Shown here: one piece after another, positions 53,767 to 62,599 of the stretch | Position numbering within the stretch: the stretch's first letter is position 1 | Layout of the letters: each line of letters begins with the position of its first letter | Source of the DNA: Pedobacter kyonggii | GTDB taxonomy: Bacteria; Bacteroidota; Bacteroidia; Sphingobacteriales; Sphingobacteriaceae | DNA length: 64,000 nucleotides | Assembly: GCF_004310665.1 (NCBI RefSeq) | Contig: NZ_SIXF01000004.1 | Span: 239,742-303,741, forward strand | Reading direction: 5' to 3' | Made by a program: the position numbers and the translations under genes | The notes under the pieces: generated by a model | What the model was told of the DNA's origin: nothing | Seen by the model: only the letters and a program-made list of their open reading frames with translations | Databases searched by the model: none

Positions 53767-53821
53767 TTTTTTTAAAATTTATTATGATTGTTAAATTATT
53801 AGATGAATATTTTAGCTTTTT

Positions 53822-54871
53822 TTATACCATCATTGCTGCCTGCATAATGGCATCTGCAAATGCCTTTGGTGCTTCTTGAGGAAGATTATGGCCAATGCCG
53901 CCACTATGATTATAGTGCACATATTTGCCTTTAAACTTAGCTGCATAATTATCTGGGTTGCCATGTGGTGCGCCATTTGCATCGCCTTCGAGTGTAATGC
54001 TAGGAACCGTTATTACCGGAAATGTGGCTAATATTTTTTCATATTTATCATATTGTGCTTCCCCTTCTGCCAGCCCCAATCTCCACCTGTAGTTATGAAT
54101 TACAATGGCTACATGATCTGGATTATCCAGTTCAACTGCAGATTTTTCGAAAACGGCATCAGTGAATTTCCATTCTGGAGAAGCGGTTTGCCAGATCAGT
54201 TTTGCAAAATCTTTTCGGTTAGCTTCATATCCTAAACGGCCGCGTTCAGTTGCAAAATAGAATTGATACCACCATGATAACTCAGCTTTTGGCGATAATG
54301 GTTTTTGGTTTACCTCCTGGTTTCCAATAAGGTATCCGCTTACCGAAACCATTGCTTTACAGCGCTCAGGCCATAATGCGGCCATAATATTTGCCGTTCT
54401 TGCTCCCCAATCAAAGCCGCCAATTACTGCTTTATCTATTTTTAAGGCATCCATTAAGGCTATAATATCTGCAGCAATGGCCGATTGTTGTCCATTTCTC
54501 GGTGTTTTTGCCGAAAGAAACTGCGTACTGCCATGGCCGCGAAGGTGTGGAACAATTACCCGGTATCCTTCTGCAGAAAGCAAGGTTGCTACATTAGCAT
54601 AACTATGAATTGTATAGGGCCATCCGTGTAACAATATAACAGGCTTGCCATCTGCTGGACCGCTTTCTGCATAACCCATATTTAGCACGCCTGCATGAAT
54701 CTGTTTTATCGTATCGAAAGATATATTGCTGTGCGTTTTATTATTGTAGGTTTTGTTTTTTGTAGTTTCTTTGGCGTTCAAAAGGTTTAACCCTCCAAGT
54801 TCTGCAACAGCCACGGTTAAAGCGGCTACACTTAAAAAGCGTCGGCGGCTATAATTATTTTGATTTTCCAT
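53822..54871 (-). CDS. Tat-exported alpha/beta hydrolase with Asp nucleophile (349 aa)
   Basis: The N-terminus NYSRRRFLSVAALTVAVAE is a twin-arginine signal. The hydrolase core has HGWP (82-85, oxyanion hole), PHLRGHGST and the nucleophile elbow GGFDWGA with Asp154. The catalytic His is in GIGHNLPQEAP, and the acid is probably in LEGDANGAPH. An Asp nucleophile points to epoxide hydrolase or haloalkane dehalogenase relatives, not to esterases. It is first in an operon with the Ohr-type gene and has a LytTR-type site upstream, so detoxification of reactive organic compounds is a fair inference. Confidence 0.87.
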   Translation of the reverse strand: MENQNNYSRRRFLSVAALTVAVAELGGLNLLNAKETTKNKTYNNKTHSNISFDTIKQIHAGVLNMGYAESGPADGKPVILLHGWPYTIHSYANVATLLSAEGYRVIVPHLRGHGSTQFLSAKTPRNGQQSAIAADIIALMDALKIDKAVIGGFDWGARTANIMAALWPERCKAMVSVSGYLIGNQEVNQKPLSPKAELSWWYQFYFATERGRLGYEANRKDFAKLIWQTASPEWKFTDAVFEKSAVELDNPDHVAIVIHNYRWRLGLAEGEAQYDKYEKILATFPVITVPSITLEGDANGAPHGNPDNYAAKFKGKYVHYNHSGGIGHNLPQEAPKAFADAIMQAAMMV

Positions 54872-54918
54872 TTGCTAAAATTTGTTGATAAATTAATGTT
54901 TTACTCCGTTAGGTATGT

Positions 54919-54993
54919 CAAAATTAATTCGAATGGACAGAGGAGATTAGCCTTTTCGGGATGAAATAGACAAATTAGGTTTTGACTTATACA
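54919..54993 (-). promoter_or_regulatory. LytTR-type direct repeat and -7 element, hydrolase-OsmC operon
   Basis: On the minus strand TGTAT (from 54993) and TGTCT (from 54972) are 21 bp apart. The -7 element TAATTTTG begins at 54926, exactly 46 bp after the second repeat, as at the other three sites of this cluster. The first repeat is one base off consensus. Confidence 0.7.
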
Positions 54994-55146
54994 TTTTTAA
55001 GCCTGGGCAGGACTGGAATTGAATCCTAAGGAATGGTCGCCCATTCTATGTGGATACATTTTTTTGCTTTTTGCTAATTGCTTTAATGAAACAAGGATCT
55101 TACCGAAATAAAAAACACAATTCTTGTGCTGATTTAAACCTTGCAT

Positions 55147-55221
55147 TGTCTACTTAAGCGCCGAATCTGTCTGGTTCAGGTTTAAAATTGTTTAACTATA
55201 AGATTTGCATGGTTACTTTAG
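55147..55221 (+). promoter_or_regulatory. LytTR-type direct repeat and -7-like element, lytS-lytR operon
   Basis: TGTCT at 55147 and 55168 are 21 bp apart, and the second continues as TGTCTGGTTCAGG. TACTTTAG (55214-55221) begins 46 bp after it and is one base off TAnnTTTG. This suggests autoregulation. A full consensus TATTTTTG at 55274 is a possible second promoter. The rest of 54872-55322 holds no gene. Confidence 0.68.
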
Positions 55222-55322
55222 GCGAAAAAATAAGAGATACGTGTGGTGCAGTCATCATATTTAAAAAAAATATTATTTTTGATTACCCCCAACCCATCTA
55301 ATTAGCCTGGCTAAAAACTGAT

Positions 55323-56342
55323 ATGACCAAAAACCCTCTAAAGATTTCGCCTACTATTATCTGGGTAAGTTCTATTTTTCTTGGACTTTTATCTTCTGTT
55401 CCACAAATAGCAGAGCATCATTTTAATGCGGCCGAAGCGGCAGTTAATGCGGTTATTACCTCGGTATTTGCTTTGTTGATGTGGTACTTAAACATCTATA
55501 TGCTGTCGCGAAAGAGCAGTAGGCCTAACAAACAAGGGATTTCCTACTCAAGGTTATTTAAAAGTCTTTTAATTGGTATTGGCGTTATGCTTTGCCTCGC
55601 ATGGATTCAGCAATTGATCCTTTCGCACATTAATTTCGGTCCGGTGATGTTGATGGTTGAAGTAAGGGGAATATTGATCAATTTAATTTTTTATATGTTT
55701 CTCCATCTGTTACAGCAAAATTACGAAAATCAGCAGGTGAATATGGAATTGGAGAAAATCAAAAGTGATAGCTTGGGCGCTCAGTACGAATTGCTTAAAC
55801 AGCAGGTTAATCCTCATTTCCTTTTTAACAGCCTCAATACACTAAAGGCTATGGTAGAAATTGGCGACGAAGAGGCTGTCGATTTTATCCTTAAGCTTTC
55901 TAATTTTTATCGATATACCCTCGAGAGCCGTAAATTAGATCTGATTCACGTTTCGGAAGAAATGGAAATACTGAATGCGTATCTGTTTTTACAACAGGCA
56001 AGATTTGATGGTGGTTTTAGTTTTACTTCTACTTTAAATGAAGAAATATTGCACACCTTAATTCCTCCCTTTACGCTGCAGCTATTAATCGAAAACTGTA
56101 TCAAACATAATGTAGTTTCGTTGGCTAAACCTTTGCACATCAGCTTGTATGCCGAAGATGGGCAAATTGTTTTGGAAAATCCTATCCGTTTAAAAACCTC
56201 CGATAACAACTCGTTGGGGGTTGGACTAAAAAATATCATATTGCGCTACCAGCATCTTCTCGAAAAGCCAATCGAAATTATTAACGATGGCCAGATTTTT
56301 AAAGTTAAACTCCCATTAATTCATGAACATCATCATCATTGA
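55323..56342 (+). CDS. LytS-type sensor histidine kinase (339 aa)
   Basis: Four hydrophobic segments (about 10-27, 38-60, 80-100, 107-130) anchor it in the inner membrane. The cytoplasmic part has the HisKA_7TM-like phospho-acceptor motif LKQQVNPHFLFNSLNTL (H165) and an ATPase domain with LLIENCIKHNVV and LGVGLKNIILRYQ. It overlaps the regulator gene by 20 bases, which creates a His-rich tail (HEHHHH). It forms a two-component pair with the LytTR protein. No extracytoplasmic ligand domain is seen. Confidence 0.93.
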   Translation: MTKNPLKISPTIIWVSSIFLGLLSSVPQIAEHHFNAAEAAVNAVITSVFALLMWYLNIYMLSRKSSRPNKQGISYSRLFKSLLIGIGVMLCLAWIQQLILSHINFGPVMLMVEVRGILINLIFYMFLHLLQQNYENQQVNMELEKIKSDSLGAQYELLKQQVNPHFLFNSLNTLKAMVEIGDEEAVDFILKLSNFYRYTLESRKLDLIHVSEEMEILNAYLFLQQARFDGGFSFTSTLNEEILHTLIPPFTLQLLIENCIKHNVVSLAKPLHISLYAEDGQIVLENPIRLKTSDNNSLGVGLKNIILRYQHLLEKPIEIINDGQIFKVKLPLIHEHHHH

Positions 56343-57084
56343 GGATGAGCTGAAAACAGCTAAATCACTCGAAAATATAATTTTGAACCTGAGGCCCGAC
56401 GTGAAAATAGTAGGGCAGTACCAGAGCATCGAAGGATCGGTAAAAGCGTTGTCAGAACAGCCACAGCCCGATTTGATATTTATGGATATTCAATTGGCAG
56501 ATGGATTATGTTTTGAGATATTTAAACAAGTTAAAGTAAACAGTCCTATTGTGTTCTGCACGGCCTTCGATGAGTACTCCTTAGAAGCCTTTAAACGTAA
56601 TGGAGTAGATTATGTGTTAAAACCATTTTCCAAAACAGATATTCAGGAAGCCTTTCAAAAGGTAGACGGCCTTCAGAATTTTTTTCAGCAAAAGGTAATT
56701 CCCGATTTAAGTAATTTATTGACAAAATTGAGCAGTCCAGCTGGAAAAGAGAGCTTTTTAGTGTTTAAAAACCAGAAATATACCACTGTTCAAACTGAGA
56801 ATATTGCTTTCTTTTACATCAGAAACGATGCATCAACCATTATGTGCTTCGATAAACAAGAGTTTGCATTAAGTCAATCTCTTGATCAGATTACGGCACA
56901 GGTATCTTCCAAACAGTTTTTTAGGGTTAACCGACAATATTTAGTGAATTTTAAAGCAATTAAAGAAATAGAACATTATTTCTTAAGGAAGTTATTTGTA
57001 AAGCTTGTAATTGAAACTCCAGATAAATTGCTGATCAATAAGGAAAAAACGCCAGCTTTTCTTTCTTGGATGGAAGATAGGTGA
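56323..57084 (+). CDS. LytTR-family response regulator (253 aa)
   Basis: The receiver domain (about 1-118) has the acid pocket IIIIEDE, phospho-acceptor D55 in LIFMDIQLADG and VLKPF. The LytTR DNA-binding domain (about 145-250) has FLVFKNQKYTTVQTENIAFFY, LDQITAQVSSKQFFRVNRQYLVN and KLLINKEKTPAFLSWM. LytTR domains bind two direct repeats about 21 bp apart. Four such repeats lie in front of neighbouring genes, including its own operon. A terminator follows at 57123. Confidence 0.94.
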   Translation: MNIIIIEDELKTAKSLENIILNLRPDVKIVGQYQSIEGSVKALSEQPQPDLIFMDIQLADGLCFEIFKQVKVNSPIVFCTAFDEYSLEAFKRNGVDYVLKPFSKTDIQEAFQKVDGLQNFFQQKVIPDLSNLLTKLSSPAGKESFLVFKNQKYTTVQTENIAFFYIRNDASTIMCFDKQEFALSQSLDQITAQVSSKQFFRVNRQYLVNFKAIKEIEHYFLRKLFVKLVIETPDKLLINKEKTPAFLSWMEDR

Positions 57085-57122
57085 GAAAAATCCCTATTTA
57101 TCTACTATAAGATAATCACCTT

Positions 57123-57156
57123 GGTCAGAAACGCATATCTATTTCTGACCTTTTTG
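57123..57156 (+). terminator. Intrinsic terminator of the lytS-lytR operon
   Basis: GGTCAGAAA (57123-57131) pairs with TTTCTGACC (57142-57150), followed by TTTTTG. It begins 39 bases after the regulator stop. Confidence 0.78.
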
Positions 57157-57181
57157 CTTTAGCGCACGCTCGTTGCTAATT

Positions 57182-57276
57182 TGTCTTACTTATCGGCTTC
57201 CTGTCTACCTCCTCCACCAATTTGTCCGGTTCAGCTATTTCCACCTAATTTCAGGCATACTACCCGCTTATTTTTG
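57182..57276 (+). promoter_or_regulatory. LytTR-type triple repeat and -7 element, DUF1223 gene
   Basis: TGTCT at 57182, TGTCT at 57202 and TGTCC at 57223 are 20 and 21 bp apart; the last reads AATTTGTCCGGTTCAGC. The -7 element TATTTTTG begins at 57269, 46 bp after the last repeat. This is the strongest of the four promoters, with a full consensus -7. Confidence 0.75.
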
Positions 57277-57296
57277 ATAAAAAAAGAATAGAAATT

Positions 57297-58079
57297 ATGA
57301 AAACACTAAAAAGAATAGCGATCGTAAATGCGGTCATTGTAGCGGTAATAGCACTTAGCGCTTTTATTTGGGTAGGTTCTGCACAAGAAAAAAAAGTAGA
57401 ACAGCCCATTAATGGAAAAGGCTTTGCCGTTTTGGAATTATTTACGTCTGAAGGGTGTTCGAGCTGTCCGCCAGCAGAAGAACTGTTGGCCAAAATAGAG
57501 AAAGAATCTAATGGGAAACCGGTGTATGTGCTTGGATATCATGTCGATTATTTTGATAATTTAGGTTGGAAGGATGTTTTTGGAAGTCCGGAAAATACAA
57601 AAAGGCAAAAAAAATATAGTGCTTGGTTAAACGCACAGGTTTATACCCCTCAATTGGTTATTAACGGCGCTCAGGAATTTATAGGATCTAATGAAAATGA
57701 CGTGAGAAATGCCATTAATAAACAGCTTCTGAATAAAAAGTATACAGCTAGTTTAGCCTTCGATACGAAAAGGGATGGGGATGTACTGGAAATAAATTAC
57801 GAAACCAAAGATACTCAGGCTAGCGACGATCTTCTTTTTGCTCTGGTGCAAAAGAGCGGCAACACGGATGTACAGCGTGGGGAGAATGCAGGACTTAAAT
57901 TATCTCATGTCCAAATTGTACGTAAAACCTTAACACTATCTCTTAAGGATGCAAAATCTGGAACTGCAGTATTAAATATCCCTAAAGATAGTAGTGCCGA
58001 AAAATGGGAAGTGATCGGAATGGTTCAGCATAAAACAACAGGCGCAATTTCAGCAGTAAATGCATCAACAACTTTTTAA
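57297..58079 (+). CDS. Secreted DUF1223 thioredoxin-like protein (260 aa)
   Basis: A signal peptide or anchor (about 7-29, ending WVGSAQ) precedes FAVLELFTSEGCSSCPPAE, the DUF1223 opening with a CxxC pair (C54, C57). GYHVDYFDNLGWKDVFGSPE and VYTPQLVINGAQEFIGS follow, and the C-terminal half is beta-rich. The fold is thioredoxin-like and the CSSC motif suggests redox activity in the periplasm; substrates are unknown. A small ORF follows 14 bases downstream. The LytTR-type site links it to peroxide-related neighbours. Confidence 0.88.
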   Translation: MKTLKRIAIVNAVIVAVIALSAFIWVGSAQEKKVEQPINGKGFAVLELFTSEGCSSCPPAEELLAKIEKESNGKPVYVLGYHVDYFDNLGWKDVFGSPENTKRQKKYSAWLNAQVYTPQLVINGAQEFIGSNENDVRNAINKQLLNKKYTASLAFDTKRDGDVLEINYETKDTQASDDLLFALVQKSGNTDVQRGENAGLKLSHVQIVRKTLTLSLKDAKSGTAVLNIPKDSSAEKWEVIGMVQHKTTGAISAVNASTTF

Positions 58080-58093
58080 TCATACTTATCATC

Positions 58094-58267
58094 ATGGAAA
58101 ATCACCAAAATACCACAACCAACAGTTTATTAGTTGGATTGGCAAGCTTAATGTCGACACTTTTTCTGGTTAGCCCTCCATTTGAAAAAAATCCACAGCA
58201 ATGTGAAATGGTGCAAAGCATCGGAAAGAAAAAACAGAAAGGACTGGAGAATGAGCCAGTTGTATAA
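58094..58267 (+). CDS. Small hypothetical protein (57 aa)
   Basis: ATG 58094 opens a frame of 57 codons, 14 bases after the DUF1223 stop. The N-terminal part has one hydrophobic stretch (LLVGLASLMSTLFLVSPP) and the C-terminal part is charged (IGKKKQKGLENEP). A terminator follows 47 bases later. Position makes it a likely co-transcribed small membrane protein. I recognise no family and conservation is untested. Confidence 0.55.
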   Translation: MENHQNTTTNSLLVGLASLMSTLFLVSPPFEKNPQQCEMVQSIGKKKQKGLENEPVV

Positions 58268-58313
58268 CATAAATCTAGTTGCAGATTTATAAGCAACGTT
58301 TATTAGTTAAGAG

Positions 58314-58338
58314 GTCGCCATATATTTGGCGACTTTTC
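58314..58338 (+). terminator. Intrinsic terminator of the DUF1223 operon
   Basis: GTCGCC (58314-58319) pairs with GGCGAC (58328-58333), followed by TTTTCT. Confidence 0.75.
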
Positions 58339-58461
58339 TATTTAAAATAATTTGCGCTGTGCCTTAGCATCAAACAAAGAGATTAGCAACGCATTCACAG
58401 CCTTGGATGTTTAGCTGTTGTATAGATTACAGATGCTGTACCAGGTAAATTTCTCACCAAT

Positions 58462-58489
58462 AAAAAAAAGCGCTACTAGCGCCCTTTTT
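58462..58489 (-). terminator. Terminator of the DoxX-like gene
   Basis: The stem GCGCT-ACT-AGCGC (58470-58482) is flanked by an A run on the left and CCTTTTT on the right, so it works on both strands. On the minus strand it lies 36 bases after the DoxX-like stop. Confidence 0.7.
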
Positions 58490-58524
58490 ATGTGAAAACT
58501 GATTTAATTAGAATTTATTCAAAC

Positions 58525-58920
58525 CTAAACAGCAGTTAAATCTGAATAGTGAGTGGGATAAAGTTTTTGGAACATCTGGTAGGTTATTGTAACGATAGCA
58601 AAGGCTATAATGGCATCGGTAGTGGCTAGCGGACCGATCACAATTAGTTTTGAGCAGAAGGCAAAAATGATATCAAAGAATATCCCTGCAAATACCCATT
58701 CTTTTAACCTTAACAATTTGTTGGGGATTAGTAGAACTGCGATTGCGGCTAATTTAGCAACACCAAGTACATAAATAAAGTACGCAGGATATCCCAGTTG
58801 TAATGTAATGTCCCAAACAATAGGATTTTTTGTGAGTTCACAAACTCCGCTGGTGCCAAACCATAAAGAAGTTAGTGAGGTACCGATCCAATAAATGGTT
58901 TTTGTTGTTTTAAGTGTCAT
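58525..58920 (-). CDS. DoxX-like membrane protein (131 aa)
   Basis: Four hydrophobic segments (about 8-25, 45-63, 70-90, 98-115) and the pattern LGYPAYFIYVLGVAKLAAIAVLLIP are typical of the small DoxX-like family. Members are inner-membrane proteins linked in several organisms to oxidative or thiol stress. The gene is monocistronic, ending at the hairpin at 58462-58489. A LytTR-type site and -7-like element lie directly upstream on its strand. Confidence 0.85.
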   Translation of the reverse strand: MTLKTTKTIYWIGTSLTSLWFGTSGVCELTKNPIVWDITLQLGYPAYFIYVLGVAKLAAIAVLLIPNKLLRLKEWVFAGIFFDIIFAFCSKLIVIGPLATTDAIIAFAIVTITYQMFQKLYPTHYSDLTAV

Positions 58921-58941
58921 AATATTTTTTTAAATGTTGCT

Positions 58942-59016
58942 CAAAAATGTTGCATAAACATTCCAAAAACCAGTTAAATGGACCTAAACCAGACAAATTA
59001 AATCCTGAGTTAGACA
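58942..59016 (-). promoter_or_regulatory. LytTR-type direct repeat and -7-like element, DoxX-like gene
   Basis: On the minus strand TGTCT begins at 59016 and again at 58995 (21 bp), the second reading AATTTGTCTGGTTTAGG. CATTTTTG begins at 58949, 46 bp later, one base off TAnnTTTG. The remaining 58921-59232 gap holds nothing else clear. Confidence 0.68.
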
Positions 59017-59232
59017 ATTGAATGAATTTGTTTTAAGTCATTGGTTTGCGGTGCACTTTAACTTAAATGGCTTATTATTAAAGATGTGTGGGGGAAGTCA
59101 GATATTTGTTACGGATAAAATCCTCCTGAATAATTACTTTAGTTCGATATTGGGTATCCGTTGACTGCTTATTGATCGTATCCAACAATATTTTTAGAAT
59201 TGAAATCAGATTAACACCATAATTAATCAACT

Positions 59233-60603
59233 ATGTCGAATCGAAACAACACAGCCGATACTACTGGAGCTTTAACAGATGCTGGGATAAGCCCTAATAA
59301 GAAAACATTTTTACAATCACTCACCGAAGATTGGTGGGCGGTTATATTGGGAACAATTATTATTGCCACTGTACTTTATTTAACCAATAATGGTACTGTA
59401 ATAAGTTTACCTGCATTTAAATGGGCGAATAGCGAAGATCTTTTGGGTAAAATATTATCAGCATCTAATTTATTATTGATTGTTGAAATGGGTGCAGTTT
59501 TTCTGGCTTTAGCTTCAATAGCAATAGGTTTATCAGGGGGCAGTATTGCGCGGTTTGCTGGTGGTTTTGCACTCATCTACTTTTTAGCTATCGTTTCTTT
59601 TATTATCGGAGGCAATAAAAGTGTATCCTATTTTGGGTTAGAATATGTGGTATTTGCATTGCTTATTGGTATAACATTAGGTAATCTAATTAAGTTGCCA
59701 TCTTGGCTGAAAGAAGCAGTACGGTCAGAGTTTTATATTAAAACAGGTTTGGTGATATTAGGAACCACTATTTTATCGGCCGATCTGATCAAAGCTGGTT
59801 TACCCGGTATAATACAGGCCGTTATTGTTGTTACTGTAGTTTGGTTTTTTTCGATGTGGTTAAGCCGCAAGTTAAAAGTAGATGATGAATTTGGTGTAAT
59901 ATTGGCCTCAGCAGTATCTATTTGTGGTGTTTCAGCAGCAATTGTTGCTGCAGGAGCTATTAATGGTGATAAACGTAAACTATCTTATGTAACCACTTTG
60001 GTATTGATTATGGCTATTCCGATGATGATTATTCTGCCTTGGGCGGTAAAGTATTTTCATATACCCGAGGTAATTGGTGGGGCATGGCTGGGCGGTACCT
60101 TAGATACAACAGCAACCGTTACTGCTGCAGGCGATTTGGTTGGGCCAATAGCCGTTAAAGCGGGCGTTATTGCCAAGTTTTCGCAAAATGTTTTTATTGG
60201 TGTTGCTGCTTTTTTTATTGCTATATGGTGGGCCTATAAAAAACCTAAAGGTGAAGATGGTGTACCCTTCAAAGCAGAACGCCCAGGGTTGAAAATTGTG
60301 TGGGAGCGATTTCCGAAATTTGTATTGGGTTTTGTTGCAGCTTCTTTAGTGTTTTCTTTTCTGTTATCTCCCACAATTGCAAAAAGTGTTGGACCAACCT
60401 TAAACGGCTTACGTACCGTGTGGTTTGCAATTGCATTTATTTCGATCGGTATGGAAGCTAAATTTTCATCACTGGTAAAACTTCAGGGTGGTAAACCCGC
60501 ATTTACATTTGTTACAGCACAAATATTTAACATATTCTGGACCCTCTTATGGTCTTATATTTTATTTGGCGGATATCTATTCCCTATACCTGATTTTAAA
60601 TAG
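59233..60603 (+). CDS. YeiH-family putative sulfate exporter (456 aa)
   Basis: About eleven hydrophobic segments and the family motifs place it in the YeiH/Cons_hypoth698 family of inner-membrane transporters. Examples are GLEYVVFALLIGITLGN, FYIKTGLVILGTTIL, ASAVSICGVSAAIVAAGAI, WLGGTLDTTATVTAAG and FIGVAAFFIAIWW. The name putative sulfate exporter rests on distant annotation, so the substrate is uncertain. It has an extended N-terminal polar segment (about 1-30). The gene is alone on its strand; the LytTR-type site in the shared gap points the other way. Confidence 0.88.
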   Translation: MSNRNNTADTTGALTDAGISPNKKTFLQSLTEDWWAVILGTIIIATVLYLTNNGTVISLPAFKWANSEDLLGKILSASNLLLIVEMGAVFLALASIAIGLSGGSIARFAGGFALIYFLAIVSFIIGGNKSVSYFGLEYVVFALLIGITLGNLIKLPSWLKEAVRSEFYIKTGLVILGTTILSADLIKAGLPGIIQAVIVVTVVWFFSMWLSRKLKVDDEFGVILASAVSICGVSAAIVAAGAINGDKRKLSYVTTLVLIMAIPMMIILPWAVKYFHIPEVIGGAWLGGTLDTTATVTAAGDLVGPIAVKAGVIAKFSQNVFIGVAAFFIAIWWAYKKPKGEDGVPFKAERPGLKIVWERFPKFVLGFVAASLVFSFLLSPTIAKSVGPTLNGLRTVWFAIAFISIGMEAKFSSLVKLQGGKPAFTFVTAQIFNIFWTLLWSYILFGGYLFPIPDFK

Positions 60604-61042
60604 GTGAGGAATTGGGTTTTACGCTATCATTCACAGATTCCTAATAGGAAGGTCGTCATTGCGATGAACGAAGATAACCGAACGATTGAGCTCATGAATG
60701 CCTTAAAACATATGCAAAAATGAATAATCTTAATACGCAAGACGCCTTTACTCCAAAAACGTTGCAGTAGAAATGCCGCTATTATACCAACACAGCTAGA
60801 TTGTCGACGAACTGGGTTTTAAACTGCCCAATGGCAGAAGTTATTTTTGTATTGATCGAAGGAGCTTCCATTTATTCCGTTTTCTTCGGAATCTGTGATT
60901 TTGCTGATACAAAACTTAATGATTAGATTTTATATTATCTTTAAGGGAGAATTCTTAGACATTCACCAGCAAGTTGTTCAGTTAATTAGAAGAAGGGGAG
61001 CTTGAGACTTCATTTTTTTTACCAAATCGTTTAAATAACAAT
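60604..61042. other. Gap with repeat fragment and degenerate coding-like stretch
   Basis: 60650-60675 (GGTCGTCATTGCGATGAACG) is a truncated arm of the hairpin repeat at 50730. Around 60805-60875 a plus-strand frame reads DELGFKLPNGRSYFCIDRRS but has no start and soon stops; it may be a gene remnant of unknown family. Nothing else is visible. Confidence 0.35.
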
Positions 61043-61930
61043 ATGAGAAGTACAAAATCTAACTATTTAGCTTTTTTTATCTGCCTGGTTTATCTCGGTT
61101 TTTGTGGTTTTATTTCTGATAAACAGGTATATCCGCGTTTAGGTATTGTATCTGGTTTAACACAGGATAGCATAGCTTATGCCTCTGGTTTTAAGATGAT
61201 TGGCGAATCTGTTCCGAAGATGCTTTCACCTGTATTAACAGATGATCAGTTTCGTGCCAATTTGAAAAAGATTAAAGCTGCAAAATGTAAAGTGTTAACC
61301 TGTAATCTTTTTTATCCGGCCAGTATAAAAATAGCTGGCCCAGAGGTAGATGAAGCAAAGGTTTTAACTTATACCGAAACAGTTCTTTCAAGAGCTCAGC
61401 AAGCGGGGGTCAAGTTTATTGTTTTGGGCAGCTCGGGTGCAAGGAGCATCCCGGCAGATTATAATGTCGTTAAGGCAAAATCAGATTTTATTAGCCTGGG
61501 CAAAAAACTAGCACAGATTGCCGGAAAATATAAGGTTACAATTTTGTTAGAAAACCTCGAAACCACAGAAACTAACTTCATCACCTCGTTAAAGTCAGCT
61601 GCAGAAATTGTAAGGGAAATTGATCATCCAAATTTTAGGCTTAATGCTGATATATTTCACATGATGCGTGAAGGGGAGTCTCCAAATGAAATTATTGAGG
61701 CCGGAACATTGATTGCCTTTTCTGAAGTTGCTGAAAAACAAAACAGGTCGTTGCCGGGTGTTATGGGTGACGATTTTAAGCCTTATTTAAGAGCATTGCA
61801 CAAAATAAACTATAAAGGTTTCATCTTTATGGAAGGAAGCATCAAAAATGCAGCTATCGAAATGCCGCTTGCCTTCAAATATCTTTCTGCTCAGATTGCC
61901 GAAGTGTATTCGGAAAAGAAAGCAGATTAA
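61043..61930 (+). CDS. Secreted sugar phosphate isomerase/epimerase-like TIM-barrel protein (295 aa)
   Basis: A signal peptide or anchor (about 8-25) precedes an AP-endonuclease-2/xylose-isomerase-like barrel. It shows CKVLTCNLFYPASI, FIVLGSSGARSIP, ILLENLETTETNF (metal Glu region), FRLNADIFHMMREGE (Asp-x-x-His pair) and FIFMEGSI near the end. Family members act on sugars or cyclitols, often with divalent metals. Export is unusual for a phosphosugar enzyme but common in Bacteroidota paralogues. No sugar genes adjoin, so the substrate is open. Confidence 0.82.
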   Translation: MRSTKSNYLAFFICLVYLGFCGFISDKQVYPRLGIVSGLTQDSIAYASGFKMIGESVPKMLSPVLTDDQFRANLKKIKAAKCKVLTCNLFYPASIKIAGPEVDEAKVLTYTETVLSRAQQAGVKFIVLGSSGARSIPADYNVVKAKSDFISLGKKLAQIAGKYKVTILLENLETTETNFITSLKSAAEIVREIDHPNFRLNADIFHMMREGESPNEIIEAGTLIAFSEVAEKQNRSLPGVMGDDFKPYLRALHKINYKGFIFMEGSIKNAAIEMPLAFKYLSAQIAEVYSEKKAD

Positions 61931-61968
61931 ATATTATTCTTTAGTGAAATAAGAAAGATAACCTGTTG

Positions 61969-62595
61969 CTATTTCGATAATAACACCAGCGATTGCATAT
62001 TTGATTTTTCTGCATCCTTATCAATATTTGGTAAACGCATTTTTGCAACGTTGGTCTCAACGGTTAAAGACGGATTTTCACTTTTAGTAAGCGCGGCTAT
62101 GTCTCTTACTGTGCTCGACAACATTTTAAGTGTAAGCATAAATTGACGGTCGATATTTCTGATCTTTTGAAAATCAACATTTTTATTAAAATGTTCGGTA
62201 TTCGACCGCTCACTTTGATTAAACTGGATATTGTCTAAAAGAACCAATTTGTCTGTAATCTGGTTCAATACTTCATCCGAAAGATTTAGTCCTTGTATGC
62301 CTGTTACCCTATTGTTTTTTACATAATAATTTAAGCCATTAAAGCTAATGAGGGTTAAGTTATTCCTGTTGATAATATATTCTGACTTTGGAAGGCTATT
62401 TTTCGAACGGTTTTTATTAAATGCACTGCGCTGAGCAGCTAAACGTTCAATCATATCGTTTCCGTTCAATCTATCTGTATTCTCGAAAACATCAGCTAGT
62501 TTTGTCAGCTTGTTCTGAGCAAGAGCATGTATAGATAAGCAAGATAAAGAGGTAATTATAAGAAATACCAGAGCGGATGATTTTGCACTTTTCAT
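61969..62595 (-). CDS. Secreted hypothetical protein (208 aa)
   Basis: I use ATG 62595 (MKSAKSSALVFLIITSLSC), which gives a signal peptide ending about ALAQ; the longer frame overlaps the promoter. The mature part is mostly helical and polar, with NDMIERLAAQRSAFNKNRSKN and LNQITDKLVLLDNIQFNQSERS. I recognise no family. It is convergent with the TIM-barrel gene. The -7 element TATCTTTG ends only 5 bases before the ATG, so translation may be leaderless or begin further in. Confidence 0.7.
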   Translation of the reverse strand: MKSAKSSALVFLIITSLSCLSIHALAQNKLTKLADVFENTDRLNGNDMIERLAAQRSAFNKNRSKNSLPKSEYIINRNNLTLISFNGLNYYVKNNRVTGIQGLNLSDEVLNQITDKLVLLDNIQFNQSERSNTEHFNKNVDFQKIRNIDRQFMLTLKMLSSTVRDIAALTKSENPSLTVETNVAKMRLPNIDKDAEKSNMQSLVLLSK

Positions 62596-62599
62596 GCGA

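Noticed and set aside
56325-56342. HEHHHH tail of the sensor kinase as a metal-binding site
   Set aside because: It arises from the 20-base overlap with the regulator start (ATGAACATCATC), so it is probably a by-product of the overlap.
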